From: Panax quinquefolius
Taxonomy: Eukaryota; Streptophyta; Magnoliopsida; Apiales; Araliaceae
DNA: 64,000 nt
Direction of reading: 5' to 3'
NCBI GenBank assembly: GCA_020205615.1
Contig: CM035152.1
Coordinates: 154,737,669-154,801,668, forward strand
Below the pieces are notes generated by a model that ran no database searches, was not told the DNA's origin, and worked only from the letters and a program-made list of their open reading frames with translations. This document shows, piece by piece, positions 33,328 to 45,096 of this stretch (position 1 is its first letter; each line of letters begins with the position of its first letter). The translations under genes were made by a program, and so were the position numbers.

Positions 33328-34420
33328 GAAAGAATCGAGGTGGGCTTTTGGTTTTAACGAAGGGTTAAAATAACTCTTGGTAATAATGAAGAGACAACTA
33401 CTATTCGCAAAGAACGATTAACTCTTGGAACTCAGAAGAAGCGAAATAACTCTTAGAAAGTTCGAAGGGTCGAATAACTCTTGAAAAGCCAGGAAGGACA
33501 AGCTTCTTATTAAAACTGCGTGAATAAGAATCTAAGCTGAATAATAAGCTTCGTGAATAGTAATTCAGCGAATAATAACTCACGTGAATAAGAACTCCAA
33601 CACCGAAAAGTTTTAGAATCTGGATTCAACAATATAACCTCCGACATCAATTATCATCGAATAGATGTGGATTTCTACTAACACAAATAATCCCAACATA
33701 ACTATCAACTATCAAATTCATCTTTAATCAACACGAAATTATTAATCATTAATATTATAACTCATAATATTTAAAGAACTGCGGTTGTTAAGGAAAAGAA
33801 GAACTTTCAATAAGATTTCTCATTTGGTAGCCTTGATTGTGGTAAAAATCACCTCGATGTAAGCTTACAGAGCGTTGTAAATATTAAATTTAATAATATG
33901 AATAACTTTGTTGCCTCAATTATTGATTTAATAATATAACATATAATCGCGGATGATCTTTGTGACAATAATCGAATCAATAATATGAGAGATATGATCG
34001 CAATTAATTATCGTAGCGAATAATTGAGTATAACTAAGTGACTTCAACGTGGCGTCAATAATTAATACCGTCTTCTTTATCGCAACTAATGCGTATTCTT
34101 TGTCTTTCTTTCTACCGGGTAGTTCAATCAGGTTTTAACAATAACACCTCCGCCATAGTTATTTATAAAATATTTTTGTCGTTTTCTCGATCCGATAATA
34201 ATTACATATCATGGGGTCATGAATGATTGTCTTGGTTATTGTCTGAATATTCCCATATAAAGAATATTCCCCACCAATCGAATATAATATAACAACTTAC
34301 ATCTTTCTGAAAATTTATAAATCTACCCACAATTATAATTTTATCTTAAATTCACACCATAATATTCAAAAAATATTTTGAGAAAATTAAATCTTTATTC
34401 GTAAAATTTGAAGTCTCACA

Positions 34421-34436
34421 ATCTCCCTCCTTATGA
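34421..34436 (-). promoter_or_regulatory. Polypurine tract of element F
   Basis: CATAAGGAGGGAGAT on the minus strand immediately before the 3' LTR. Confidence 0.65.
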
Positions 34437-34790
34437 AATTTTCGCCTCAAAATTTACGTGCGTCTTCTGGTATCTTAAAACGGATGAGAACACTTTCGTC
34501 GAGATCCTATCTCTTGTGGTATAACCTTTTTAAGCGTAGAATATATTCGAAGATTTTAACAATGCATCTTCATACGTTGAATTATCCGCTTATCTCATAT
34601 GGTTCTAAATCAATAATGTGGTTGAATTCGTCCACATATTTATATAACATCGATACGTAATGAACGTTATGAACACGCAACGTATTTTTACGGTAAAATG
34701 AGTCTATATAATGGCGATTCTCTACTCGATCGGATTTTTTAAATGGGCCAATAAAATCGAGGGTTGAGATTTCTCTCTTCATCGATTCTT
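34437..34790 (-). pseudogene. Integrase C-terminus and chromodomain remnant, element F
   Basis: Open run 34582-34782 (minus) reads DFIGPFKKSDRVE, RVHNVHYVSMLYKYV and HIIDLEPYEI, the C-terminal integrase stretch before the chromodomain in Tekay-type chromoviruses. The chromodomain that should follow (34440-34580) is unreadable in one frame. Confidence 0.7.
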
Positions 34791-35100
34791 GTTTCTAGAA
34801 TAACGCCTCTACTCTTGAACATTCTTCTTCACATTCATCACCTCCGAAGATGAAGGCACTTGGCGAACTTTAACTTTATCGATTAAAGTCGATTCTACTC
34901 AGTATATTTGATCTCACTATTATGTGGGTCCTTAGAGTATTTAACTCTATCTTCATCATTTGTAAGTTATACAAAATGGGTTTTGTGTTAACAACATCAC
35001 ACTCAGTAAACGATCATCGATCTTCTACTCAACACGTCACCACTTCTGCGTTCGTTTTTTCACAATGATATTGAATGGTACGATCGTAATCTTGATAAAT
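34791..35100 (-). other. Unassigned spacer in element F
   Basis: About 300 bases between the integrase tail and the protease/RT-start region. No domain recognised; it spans the deletion of RT, RNase H and integrase core. Confidence 0.45.
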
Positions 35101-35890
35101 CGAGCCAACGTCTTTGGCGCGATATTACGTTCGTTTAGTTGAAGAAATATTTAAGGTTTTAGAATGGAGTTTTGTCTTTGGGTCGATCTGAAATTCGATT
35201 TCACGCCTTCTGAGAGTAGCAAGAAGTCTTCAAGAATACGTCGGAAATTTTATTAACAATTGAAATATCATTCAAAATCGTGACTCTCATCCACGACTTG
35301 GATAAGTACGTCACATTGATACTATCAACTTGCCGTCGCTATTCACGACGGCGCCTCTGAAAGTTTTGGCTTGCAAGCATTCCACGACAAGTCGTCAACA
35401 ACGAAAGGATCGGGGCTCTTTACTTATGGCGTGATATGATGATGATCGACTTTAGTGGTTTGGTTGGCGAATTAGCATAACAGGTTAGTTAGGAATATGA
35501 AACCTAATAACCTTACGAAGAGCATGATAAGTAGTTAACCAATCGATTTCTAAAATTACATCAAAGGCAAGTATTTTCAAAGAGATAAGATCGACAGGTA
35601 ACGTGAAAGTGTCGATTTGAATCAACAAGATTTATAAACAGTGGAGGTAACAAAGGTTTCTCCTAACGAAGTTTCAACCAATAAGTCAAAATCTAACTTC
35701 TCAGGAGTCAAATTTAAACGTTGAACGCAAGGAAGAGAGATAAAATAATGGGTAGAACCGGTATCTTATAAGGTATAAACTTCGTAAGAATTTATAATTA
35801 ACTAACCCGTGCTAACTTCATTCAAGTTACTTTCGCTTTTTTGAGAAGTCACGAAAAATGTTCTCCTCAGACTACTAGGTTTGACTTTTT
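35100..35890 (-). pseudogene. Protease and RT N-terminal remnant, element F
   Basis: GATACCGGTTCTACC on the minus strand at 35751-35765 encodes the DTGST active site. Downstream minus-strand reading reaches an EDL...REIEFQIDPKT stretch near 35150-35230, the usual protease-RT junction, and then stops matching. Frames are broken. Confidence 0.65.
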
Positions 35891-37021
35891 TGGGACGACC
35901 TTTAGGCGCCTTCATCCCAAATTAAATTGTCTTCTATGAACGACAAAATATGGCTAGGTGACCTTCTCTTCCATAATTATAACATGCTTTGACAAAGATC
36001 GCTGCCAGATTTGACCGATATGTCCCTCCTCCCTCGCATTTGAAACATATGATGGTGTGGTCGTTCTCTTTCCTTAACAACGGTGTTGGTGCGGCGTCTT
36101 TCCATCATCATTGAATTTCTCTTCTTAAAATGTACATTCTTATTATTTTAGCCATGATTACCAATCGATGATTACCATTTCGGCATGTTGATTCCCTTCA
36201 CGCTTATTGTCACCGCTTCAATGATCATTATCATTAGTATTATCATTTCACGGCCACTCTCTTTTTAGTTGGGTTGACTCATTATCGCGCTACCCAAATA
36301 ATCGAGCCCTATTAACAACATCTCGAATACAAACAAAGTTTATGAGAAATGAGGTATTGACGTATCTCGGGTTTGAACCTCTTAGAAACATCCGCGTCAT
36401 TCTCTCCTCATTATCAACCAAATGAGACGCAAATCGGAATGACCTAGGCAAACTTGGCTTCGTCATTGCGACACGGTCGTATTGTTTTGCTCCAGTTTAA
36501 TGAACTCTACCTCTTTCATGTGACGAATACTTTGAAAAGTACTTGTCATTGAACGCTTCTTGGAACTTCTCCCAAGTCATCTTCGTCGGCGGGTTGAGTA
36601 CGCTTTTGATTCCCACCAAGAATGCCTCGCCGCATGACATGAAGGTGGCAAAGGGAACCTTTTGCTCCTCGGAGCAACCCAAGACATCAAATATCTTGTT
36701 GATTTGCTTTATCAACGTCTCCGCCTTAAGTGGTTTTGGCTCTCCAAAAAACTTCGGTGGTCCCAGCTCCTTAAACTGTTTGGCGGTGACCGTCCGAGAA
36801 TTGCCAGTGTTTCCACTTGAATTTTGGACAGGAGCCACTCTCGCCTGATGTTGCATGAATTGCATGAAGCCTTGGAACATTCCATCGTTCATCATTTGGT
36901 CAGTGTTGTTATTTGCATGAGGATTGTCGCCTTCCTGATGCACATTGTCCTGGTTATTGATCTGTAGAGACTCAACGGTCTCATGTGCTCCATTGATGTT
37001 CTCAACATTCTCGGATGTCAT
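35891..37021 (-). pseudogene. gag of element F, frameshifted
   Basis: ATG at 37019-37021 opens MTSENVENINGAHETVESLQ. The open run to 36497 is the best preserved gag N-terminus in the window: Gln/Asn-rich segment, FMQFMQHQARVAPVQN, KQFKELGPPKFFGEP, VLGCSEEQKVPFATFMSCGEA and WEKFQEAFNDKYF. Frameshifts follow. The second zinc knuckle (about 35960-35995) reads CYNYGREGHLA, so a Cys needed for zinc is replaced by Tyr. Confidence 0.85.
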
Positions 37022-37181
37022 TTTCAAATACTACCACAAAACAAGGGTTAATTAACATATCACATATTATCCCTATACTCTGACCGACCAATTAAATACC
37101 AAAAAAACCTAGGTAGGTCAAATTCTCCGTCTCTCCCCTCCTAGTTCTTATCTCACATCTTATCCAGGGATCATATCCCTA

Positions 37182-37195
37182 AACTTTGATACCAA
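37182..37195 (-). promoter_or_regulatory. Primer binding site (tRNA-iMet), element F
   Basis: TTGGTATCAAAGTTT on the minus strand next to the 5' LTR; closest to TGGTATCAGAGC of the copies here but with AAAG for AGAG. Confidence 0.7.
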
Positions 37196-37196
37196 C

Positions 37197-37782
37197 TGTG
37201 ACGCCCCCAAAATAGGTATACATCACCCATCTTGGGTCGCCAGATACATGTTACAGAATACAAATACAATTTTAAATATACAACAAAAGCTGTGAGTTTT
37301 AATACAAATATTGTCTTCTAGACAATATCCACTCTCAGAATAAGTCCTCATTACAATTATTATCACACTATTTTATAGAATAGTGAGGACTACTAATGTT
37401 ATCATCTCGACCATCACTCCGTCCCCGACTAGTCCTCGCCACGCTTCTCATTTCACGAAGAGAACGGTGAAAGAAAAGGGTGAGCTCAACTAGCCCAAAG
37501 AAGAAATATTATGATTAAGATAATGCAGAATAAATTATCATTAGCCTTCAACAATGTTAAACTGATAAAATACAATAGAAAAAAAGTTTAATCATAATGA
37601 ATAAGCAATCCATTAAAAGAGTCAAGTAGAGAATAAAATCTACTATCTTTTATGATTTAAAAGGTTTTCATCACTTTTATTCTTTGAGACTCGACAATAA
37701 ATAAACCACATCATCGAATCACCTACCGCTTCTACATGACCCAAGGATATTCTTTAGTATCACGACCACAAATTATCCATGC
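37197..37782 (-). repeat. 5' LTR of element F, first piece
   Basis: Starts TGTGACGCCCCC on the plus strand and runs to the insertion point of E; continues at 47700. Confidence 0.9.
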
Positions 37783-39116
37783 TGTAAGACCCCAACTTAT
37801 TATTAATAAAATTTAATTTTCTCTATTTATTATTTTGAAATAGTAAGGGTTAATTTGATTAATGTGGATAGTTATGGGTAAAATACGCAAATATTTCAAA
37901 ATAAGCAAGTGGTTATAAAATATTCATTGTTGTTTGGAATATATTCTTTTGGTCGTGGAATATTCTTTGCATTTTGGAATATTAAATGCATTTACGGTAG
38001 CCAGTCTTTTGTGGGCCCCATAACTGAAAGCGATTGGATGAAGAAAACGATAAATATAAGTTGTTTAAAAAATAACTACAGTAGTTATTACTAAGTTAAT
38101 CTTGTTAAAAATACTGGCGGTTTAAAACACAAGAAGATTACCAGTATTACACCAATTATTGATTCTTACGAAGGCACTTACTCAATAATGGTTACAGTAA
38201 TTATTGCTCAAATTTTATTGATTTAATAATTGTCTGCGTTGATATTTTATATTGTTGTTGTTTCAATAATTGTCATTACACAAGATTTTTCATTATCGAA
38301 GCAATAATTCATATTATCTGAATAATATTATTAGATAACATTATTGGCAATGTCTAGAAAGTTACGCTCTAAGGAGAGGTTTGGTCACCTAATTGCGTCT
38401 GCGTAAAGAGAAATTCTTATTGAAAGCCCCTCTTTCCGAGAACTCGCACTGTTGTCAATATTACGATTCGTAATATTATTTTGAATAATTAATTATTAAT
38501 TCATATGATGAGGAAAATATTGATTTTATGTGGATATAGATGGAGAAAATTTTAATGTGACAATTGTTGAAAATTGAAATTTTATTTTATTTTGATAAAA
38601 TAATTATTTAATTATATTATTATATTTTAATAATATAATAATGATGATATTTTTACGATGAATGTGGGATATATGAGTATATGTGGAGGAGAGTATTTTT
38701 TGTTACCAAAAATATTTAAAGCATGTTTTATGTGTCAGTGGACCCCATTTCTTGACCGAAATTTGATTATAAACAGTAAAATCGCCTGCTTGTGGATTTC
38801 TTGGTTAACTTTTGTTTGAAATTTGAAAAACTTTCTTCAGAAAGTTGTAGAGAATTGAATTTTCTATAAAAATTCATGAGTTTGAATTTTCCGACAAAAG
38901 GACTATTTATTGTGAATTATTGAAGTTCAAGTTCAAAATAATTGATTTTTGGAAGTTTAAAATATTTTAAATAACAAAACGTTTTTTCATTATGGTGTGT
39001 TACACATGTGTGTTGAATGAGTTGAATTCAGTTCTTGGAAGGTTGGCGTAGGAAAATTTAATTTATATATTAATATTATATTAAATTTTACGCTTTTTGG
39101 TGTTCTAAGATTTTCC

Positions 39117-39124
39117 TATAAATA
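39117..39124 (+). promoter_or_regulatory. LTR TATA box, element E 5' LTR
   Basis: TATAAATA in TTTTCCTATAAATAGGTGC; identical context at 46422-46429 in the 3' LTR. Confidence 0.65.
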
Positions 39125-39688
39125 GGTGCTTAGGTTAGAATTGAAAATTACACCGGCGAAGTTTTCTCTCTATATTATCGAGCGTATTCTTGTGAGTATT
39201 TTGAGTATTGCTATACTATGGTGCAAGTTCAAGTCATACTTTATATCCTGTGTTTAAATTTGAAATCTTGATCTTTCGAGAAAGGGATATTTTTTTAATG
39301 ATATTATTTATTCTAATATCATTATCTCAAGTATTGATCTCGAACTTTTTAATCAAATTTAGAACTTTTAGTTTCGGGTTACTATTCACGATATCTGACT
39401 ATTCACGATACTGATCTTATTCACGAATATGACACTATTCATCGAAAAATGAAAATTTTCCTTTTCGTCCAAAATATCTATTCTCGGATACTAGCTTTGA
39501 TTGTATCCATGTTTTGATCATTCTTGAATTTTACACCACTATGATTATTTTTGAGGTATTGTTGGACATGGATAAAACAAAAATACTAATCCTTAATCCT
39601 TAATCCTTGTCATTTTGTTTCAATTGGATTCGCTTTCTTTAAAAATATTTTTCATCATCCTCGGTCTTAAATGATGATATTATTGAAT

Positions 39689-39812
39689 ATCTTTGGCCCA
39701 GTGCAAAGATGAATGATTTCGATGAATATCTTTGGTCGTAGTGCAAAGATGAACAGTGTTTAGATGAACATGACCAATCGATGAATATCTTTGGCCTCAG
39801 TAGTGCAAAGAT
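39689..39812 (+). repeat. Three GTGC-loop inverted-repeat modules (E 5' LTR)
   Basis: Perfect 7-bp arms ATCTTTG and CAAAGAT at 39689-39695/39704-39710, 39728-39734/39744-39750 and 39787-39793/39806-39812, with loops of 8-12 bases that all end in AGTG. The 3' LTR has the same three at about 47017-47150. Confidence 0.75.
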
Positions 39813-40373
39813 GAATATTTGATTCCGTGATATATATTGATTGATGTTACGGGGGATAGAAGATAGACGATGAACTTTTAAATTCATACATAAGAAGATA
39901 GTAGTTTGCATTCTCTACTTAACTCTTCTAATGAATTATTATTTCATTGCGAAATATTGATTTAAAACTTGTTGTCTATTGTATTCTATTAGATTTTTCC
40001 TCTCGTTGAAGACTAACGATAATTTGTTGTATATTATCTTAGTCATAATATTCTTTATCGGGCTAGTTGAGCTCACCCTTTTCCTTTTTTGTTCCATTTT
40101 TCTTCTCGGGATGCGAGAATATAAATGAGTAGATTAAGCCTGGGTATGGAATGAAGGTTCTAGAGAGAGTTGTTTAGTAGTCCTCACCATTTTTTAAAAT
40201 AATGTATCGATAAATGTGATGAGGATTTATTTGAGTATAGATATTATCTAGAAGATAATATTTGTATTCAAACTCACGCTTTCTTGTTGTTATAATAAAG
40301 TTGTAGTTGTTTCGTACTACGTATATTGACAACTCCGTAATGGGTGATGTATACCTATTTTGGGGGCGCCACA

Positions 40374-40390
40374 ATTGGTATCGTAGCTTA
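40374..40390 (+). promoter_or_regulatory. Primer binding site (tRNA-iMet), element E
   Basis: ATTGGTATCGTAGCTTAGG; TGGTATC is kept and the CAGAGC part is altered. Confidence 0.7.
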
Positions 40391-40558
40391 GGATATGATC
40401 TCTCCGGAGATCGGGAATAGAACTAGAGAGGAGAGAGCGAGTAAATTCTTCGTTAGTGTGTCCTACCTAAGCTTATTTGTTAGTTGGTCAAGATATATAG
40501 GATATTATGTGATATATTGATTTCTTAATTAACCCTTGTTTTATGATAGTATTTGAGA

Positions 40559-41756
40559 ATGTCGATTGGAAATATTAACAATGGAAATGAGACCGGTGGA
40601 GACGCCTTTGTACTCACCAACGAGGAGAACATACAACAGTCGGGGCAATGTTCCTCCCGTGAACAACACCACCGAAAGCATGATGAAACGAGGGATGTTT
40701 AGAAGCTTTTTGCGCTCATGCAAAATCGCATTTGAGAGAGACTCGTGTTCAAAATACGAGAGGAAATGATAGCAATTAATTCGGGTTGTCACAACCAAGC
40801 AGCTTCAAAGAGTCAGACCACCAGAATTTAAGGGAAAGCCGATCCGATCATGGCGTAAACATGGGTCAAGCAAATTACCAAGATATTCGATGTCTTGGGA
40901 TGCACGAAGCAACAGAAGGTTCCATTCGCCACCTTTATGTTCCGTGGCGAAAGGCGACTCTTGGTGGGAGTCTCGTGAAGCGTACTCCATCCACCAAGCT
41001 CAAGATATGTTTTGGGAGACATTTCAGAAACTATTTAATGACAAATACTTTCCCGAAAGTGTTCGGTATACGTGAAGAAAGTGGAGTTTATTAGACCGAG
41101 TAGAATAACACGACGGTGTCTCGAAGACGAGGCAAAATTTGCGAGTTATCCAGTGTTTTCACTTCATTTGGTGGAGAATGAGAAATGTATGACGTGGATG
41201 TTTCGAGAGGTTTGAAACCCAAGATACGCACAATATCTCATTTCTCAAAATTTTCTCTCTATTCGATGTTGTAAACATGGCTCAATTATTAGAGCGAGAT
41301 AACGAGTACGGCCAACCGAGGGACCACAATCGAGGATCATCTGAGAGATAGCAACAAACAAAACAACGATAACCAAATGGAAAAAAAAAGATTTTGACAC
41401 AAAATGGTAACCACTCGGTGGTAATCATAGCCATGAAAATAGAAGAAGCGAAGTCGAGGAGATTTTAAAAAGAGGAGATTTAACAACGACTATGCGAAGA
41501 CGGCAGCGGTTTACGCGTAACATCGGGTTCTAAGGGAGGAGAACGACCACCCCATCATATGCTATAAATGCGGAAAGAGGGACATATCATCCAAACCGCC
41601 CACAACAGCTTCAAGGTATGTTATAATTGTGGAAAGGAAGGACATATCGCTTCGAGATCAGACGAGTGGCGAAACCTAGTTCAATGGGACGGTGACTCAA
41701 AAGATCGTCCCCTGAAAAGTCAAAGTCAATCGGTTCTGGAAGAGCGCTTGTTGTGA
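40559..41756 (+). pseudogene. gag of element E, multiply frameshifted
   Basis: Begins at the ATG of ATGTCGATTGG (40559). Fragments in three frames follow the same order as gag of A and F; WETFQKLFNDKYFPESV is at about 41010-41065. The second zinc knuckle CYNCGKEGHIASR lies at about 41618-41658; the first (CYKCG) is frame-broken. It is the most damaged gag in the window although the pol behind it is the best preserved. Confidence 0.75.
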
Positions 41757-42315
41757 TCGGTCAAAATGCGAGAACCCAAACGAGGTGATCACGGGTAAGC
41801 TATTTATAAATTCTTGCAAAGTTTATACCTTACTTGATACCTGCTGCTACCCATTCATTTATCTCTCTCACTTGTGCTCAACGCTTAAACTTGACTCGAG
41901 AAATTAGACTTTGACATATTCGTGGAAACTCCGTTAGAGAAACTTTCATCACATCCACTATTTATAAATCTTGTTTGATTCAAGTTGGCACCATCACCTT
42001 ACCTCGTTGACCTTATCTCTTTAAAGATACTTGCTTTTGATGTGATTTTAGGGATTGATTGGTTAACTACTCATCATGCCAAAATTGATTGTTTTCGTAA
42101 GGTTGTTAGTTTTCATATTCCTAACCAACCCGTTGTATGCAATTCAAGCAACTAAACCATTAAAATCAATCACCGTCATATCTAATCATAAAGCTATTCG
42201 CTTATTGAAAAACGGATGTCAAGCTTTCTTAGCCCATGTTATGGATTGGAATAAAGACACGCCAAATTTGAATAATATTCCTATTGTTATCGACTTTCCC
42301 GACGATTTCTGAAGA
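41757..42315 (+). pseudogene. Protease remnant, element E
   Basis: Starts near the GGGTAAGC stretch at 41792. The active-site region (about 41840-41855) reads GATACCTGCTGCTACC; relatives encode DTGST here, so the site is altered by an insertion. The open run 42076-42312 (LLKNGCQAFLAHVMDW) is the C-terminal part that leads into RT. Confidence 0.65.
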
Positions 42316-43235
42316 ACTTCCTGCCCTACCCCGTAACGTGAAGTTGAATTCTTTATTGATCTTGAACCCGGTATAAAGCCCATTTCTAAAACCCCATATC
42401 GAATGGCTCTATTGAACTTCAGAGTTAAAGGTCCAACTACGTAAATTGTTGGACATCGGTTTCATTCGGCTTAAGTACATCTCCTCGGGGTGCTCCTGCT
42501 TTATTCATAAAGAAGAAAGACGGAGTATGCGACTTTGTATTTACTATCGGAAATCGAACCATGTCACCATCAAGAATAGGTATCCTCTACCTCATATTGA
42601 TGACTTGTTCGACCAATTGCAAGGGGCACAATTTTTTTTCAAAGATCGATCTTCGCTCGATATCATCAAATTGAAGATTAGAACCGAGGATATTCCAAAG
42701 ACCGCTTTTAGAACTCCTAAGACGGGCATTATGAATTCTTAGTCATGTCTTTCGGATTGACTAATGCTCCTGCGGCTTTCATGGATATGATGAACCGAGT
42801 ATTCAAGGAATATTTGATCGGGCCTCGTTGTTGTTTTTATTGATGACATCCTCATATATTCCAAAAGTCATGAAGATCATGAGCACCATTTGAAGTTGGT
42901 ACTCCAAAGGCTTCGTGAAAACAAACTATATGCCAAATTAAAGAAATGCGAGTTCTGGCTTGAGGAAGTAGCATTTCTTGGGCACGTGGTGTCAAAACAT
43001 GGAGTATCTGTGGACCCGGCGAAGATTAAAGCAATACAAAGTTGGGAGCAACCAAAGTCTGTGACCGAAGTACGTAGCTTTCTGGGCTTAGCTGGTTATT
43101 ATCGGAGATTCGTGGAAGGATTTTCTCGAATCGCTACTCCATTAACTCAGCTGACTCGGAAAGATATAAAATTCGTATGGAACGAGGAATGCGAGAAGAG
43201 TTTCCAAGAGCTCAAGAGGAGACTCATTTTGGCAC
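42316..43235 (+). pseudogene. Reverse transcriptase, element E
   Basis: Motifs in order: VTIKNRYPLPHIDDLFDQL (42573-42630), KIRTEDIPKTAFRT (42675-42717), then after a frameshift [18 protein letters not shown] (about 42750-42810), the catalytic [10 protein letters not shown] (42836-42865), and in the long open run from 42890 [18 protein letters not shown] and [19 protein letters not shown]. The catalytic Asp pair is present. At least two frameshifts (near 42720 and 42825) break it. Typical of Ty3/gypsy chromoviruses. Confidence 0.9.
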
Positions 43236-43640
43236 CTGTTCTAACAATACCATCTAGTTCGGATGGATTTGTTATCTACAGCGATGCTTCGGGCAAAGGG
43301 TTAGGATGTGTTCTCATGCAACGTAGGAAAGTCATAGCCTATGCCTCGCGACAACTTAAAGAATATGAGAGGAATTATCCTACTCGTGATCTAGAGTCAA
43401 GCGCAGCAGATAGTTTTCGTCTTAAAGATATGGAGGCACTATCTATATGGGGAGAAAGTGGAGATATATTCGCACCATAAAAGCCTTAAATATTTCTTCA
43501 CTCAAAAAGAACTCAACACGCTAAGAACGACGTTGGCTCGAGCTATTGAAAGACTACGACCACACTATTCAATACCATCCTCGAAAAAAGCTAACGTGGT
43601 AGCCGACGCTGCGCGAGTAGAAGATCATATGCAGGAATGA
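43236..43640 (+). pseudogene. RNase H, element E
   Basis: [18 protein letters not shown] (43268-43321, with the first catalytic Asp) and [19 protein letters not shown] are in the open run 42890-43480. The frame shifts before [15 protein letters not shown] (about 43470-43515), and [12 protein letters not shown] (about 43582-43617) ends the domain where relatives have ADALSR. Confidence 0.88.
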
Positions 43641-44640
43641 GTGCGATGATGTCAAGTATACGACAGAGCCAACTTTAATAGAAAAAAGTTAAGGTTGCTC
43701 AAGCCACCGAAATCCCGGAAATGATGCGTATGAAGAAGAAAAAGTACAAGAAGGTGCTATTCCGAGCGCGAGAATCGATGAAGAAGGAATACTTGAATCC
43801 ACTCCGCACTTTGTGTCCCTAACGACTCGATTTGAAGTACAAGATTATGATGGAGGCACACAATACACCATTTGCAATCCATCTCGAAGTACCAAATGTA
43901 TCGTGATCTTCGACATACATTTTGGTGGAACAATATGAAGAGAGAGATTGCAAAGTTTATCTCAACGTGTAAAGGCGGAGCATCTAGTACCTAAGGGTCC
44001 GTTGCAACCACTTGAGATTCCGAAATGGAAGTGGGAACACATTACCATGGATTTCGTCACGGGTCTTCCTACAGTTTCTCAAGGCATCAATGCTATTTGG
44101 GTTATTGTTGATAGATTAACCAAGTCTGCTTATTTATTGCCGATACGGGAGACTTATTCCCTTGAACGTCTTGCTAGTATATATGTAAATGAGATTGTGA
44201 GGTTGCATGGCATGCCAGTATCCATAGTTTCGGATCGTGACCCAAGATTCACTTCAAGATTCAGTTCGGCATACCATCCTCAAACGGACGGACAATCAGA
44301 GAGGACTATTTAAACTCTTGAAGATCTATTAAGACTCTGTGTCCTAGACTTCAAGGGTAGTTGGGATAAGTATTTACCATTGGTGGAATTCTCCTACAAC
44401 AACAGTTATCAAGCAAGTATAGGTGTGGCTCCATTCGAAGCATTATATGGACGAAAATGTCGCTCTCCAATATGTTGGGGACGAGGTGGGTGAAGCAACA
44501 TTGTTGGGACCCGAGTTGAATACGTATATACTACGGAAAAGATCCAAATGATTCGACAACGATACAAACGGCACAAGATCGACAAAAGAGTTATGCGGAT
44601 CTTCATCGAAAGGACGTGGAATTTAGTATAGGGGATCATG
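43641..44640 (+). pseudogene. Integrase, element E
   Basis: Open run 43948-44313 holds the end of the zinc-binding domain ([20 protein letters not shown]), the core [15 protein letters not shown] (first catalytic Asp), [35 protein letters not shown] (second Asp) and [13 protein letters not shown] (Glu). Between FTSRF and SSAYHPQ about 15 residues of the usual core are missing in frame. A stop follows at 44311-44313, after which [18 protein letters not shown] and [17 protein letters not shown] read on in other frames. Confidence 0.9.
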
Positions 44641-45085
44641 TATTGTCATGAAGTTGCTCCATGGAAGGGAGTTACAAGATTTGGGAAGAGAGGAAAGCTT
44701 AATCCACGATTTATCGGTCCATTTCAAATTCTTGACCGAGTAGGAAATATTGCCTATAGACTCGCGTTACCTCCGAGTATGTCTCGTGTTCATAATGTGT
44801 TTCACATATATCCGTATTTCAGAATATATGTGAAAGACCCGAACCACGTTATAGAGTTAGAACCGGACGAGATACCAAGACTTAACGTATGAGGAGGTAC
44901 CACAAGATCTTGGATAGGAAGAAGCATGTCCTAAGCGCAAAAGGTCATACCACAAGTTAAAGTTTTGTGGAGGAATCATGCTATAGAGGAAATGACCGAA
45001 TTTGAAACGGAAATGAAAGCGAGGTATCCTCACCTTTTCAAACACCGTGTACGTCGACGCCAATTTCGAGGACGAAATTTCATAA
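44638..45085 (+). pseudogene. Integrase C-terminus and chromodomain, element E
   Basis: Open run 44638-44892 reads GKRGKLNPRFIGPFQILDRV, MSRVHNVFHIYPYF and HVIELEPDEI. Then a chromodomain in shifted frames: LDRKKHVL, IPQVKVLWRNHAIEEMT, EFETEMKARYPHLF (44950-45040). The Trp-Glu that normally follows the Thr is absent (a short deletion at about 44995). Chromodomains of this class guide integration to heterochromatin; its presence puts E in the chromoviruses, probably Tekay. Confidence 0.85.
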
Positions 45086-45096
45086 GGAGGGGAGGT
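45081..45096 (+). promoter_or_regulatory. Polypurine tract of element E
   Basis: CATAAGGAGGGGAGGT directly before TGTAAGACCCC. Confidence 0.75.

Larger units (their letters stand above)
31618..34420 (-). repeat. 3' LTR of element F
   Basis: Minus-strand LTR from TGTGAGACTTC (34420) to GGGGGCGTCACA (31618). TATA box at 33320-33327. Tandem hairpin-type modules with TTATTCCAACAGAATAATAA lie at 32640-33170; a GTGAATAAGAA-type short repeat at 33500-33600 lies upstream of the TATA box. Confidence 0.9.
37783..40373 (+). repeat. 5' LTR of element E
   Basis: TGTAAGACCCC to GGGGGCGCCACA. TATA box at 39117-39124, giving a 1.33-kb U3. Contains ACTATTCACGA short repeats (39378-39440) and three ATCTTTG/CAAAGAT modules (39689-39812). 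Sequence differs from A/B/H LTRs except for the ends and these modules. Confidence 0.9.
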
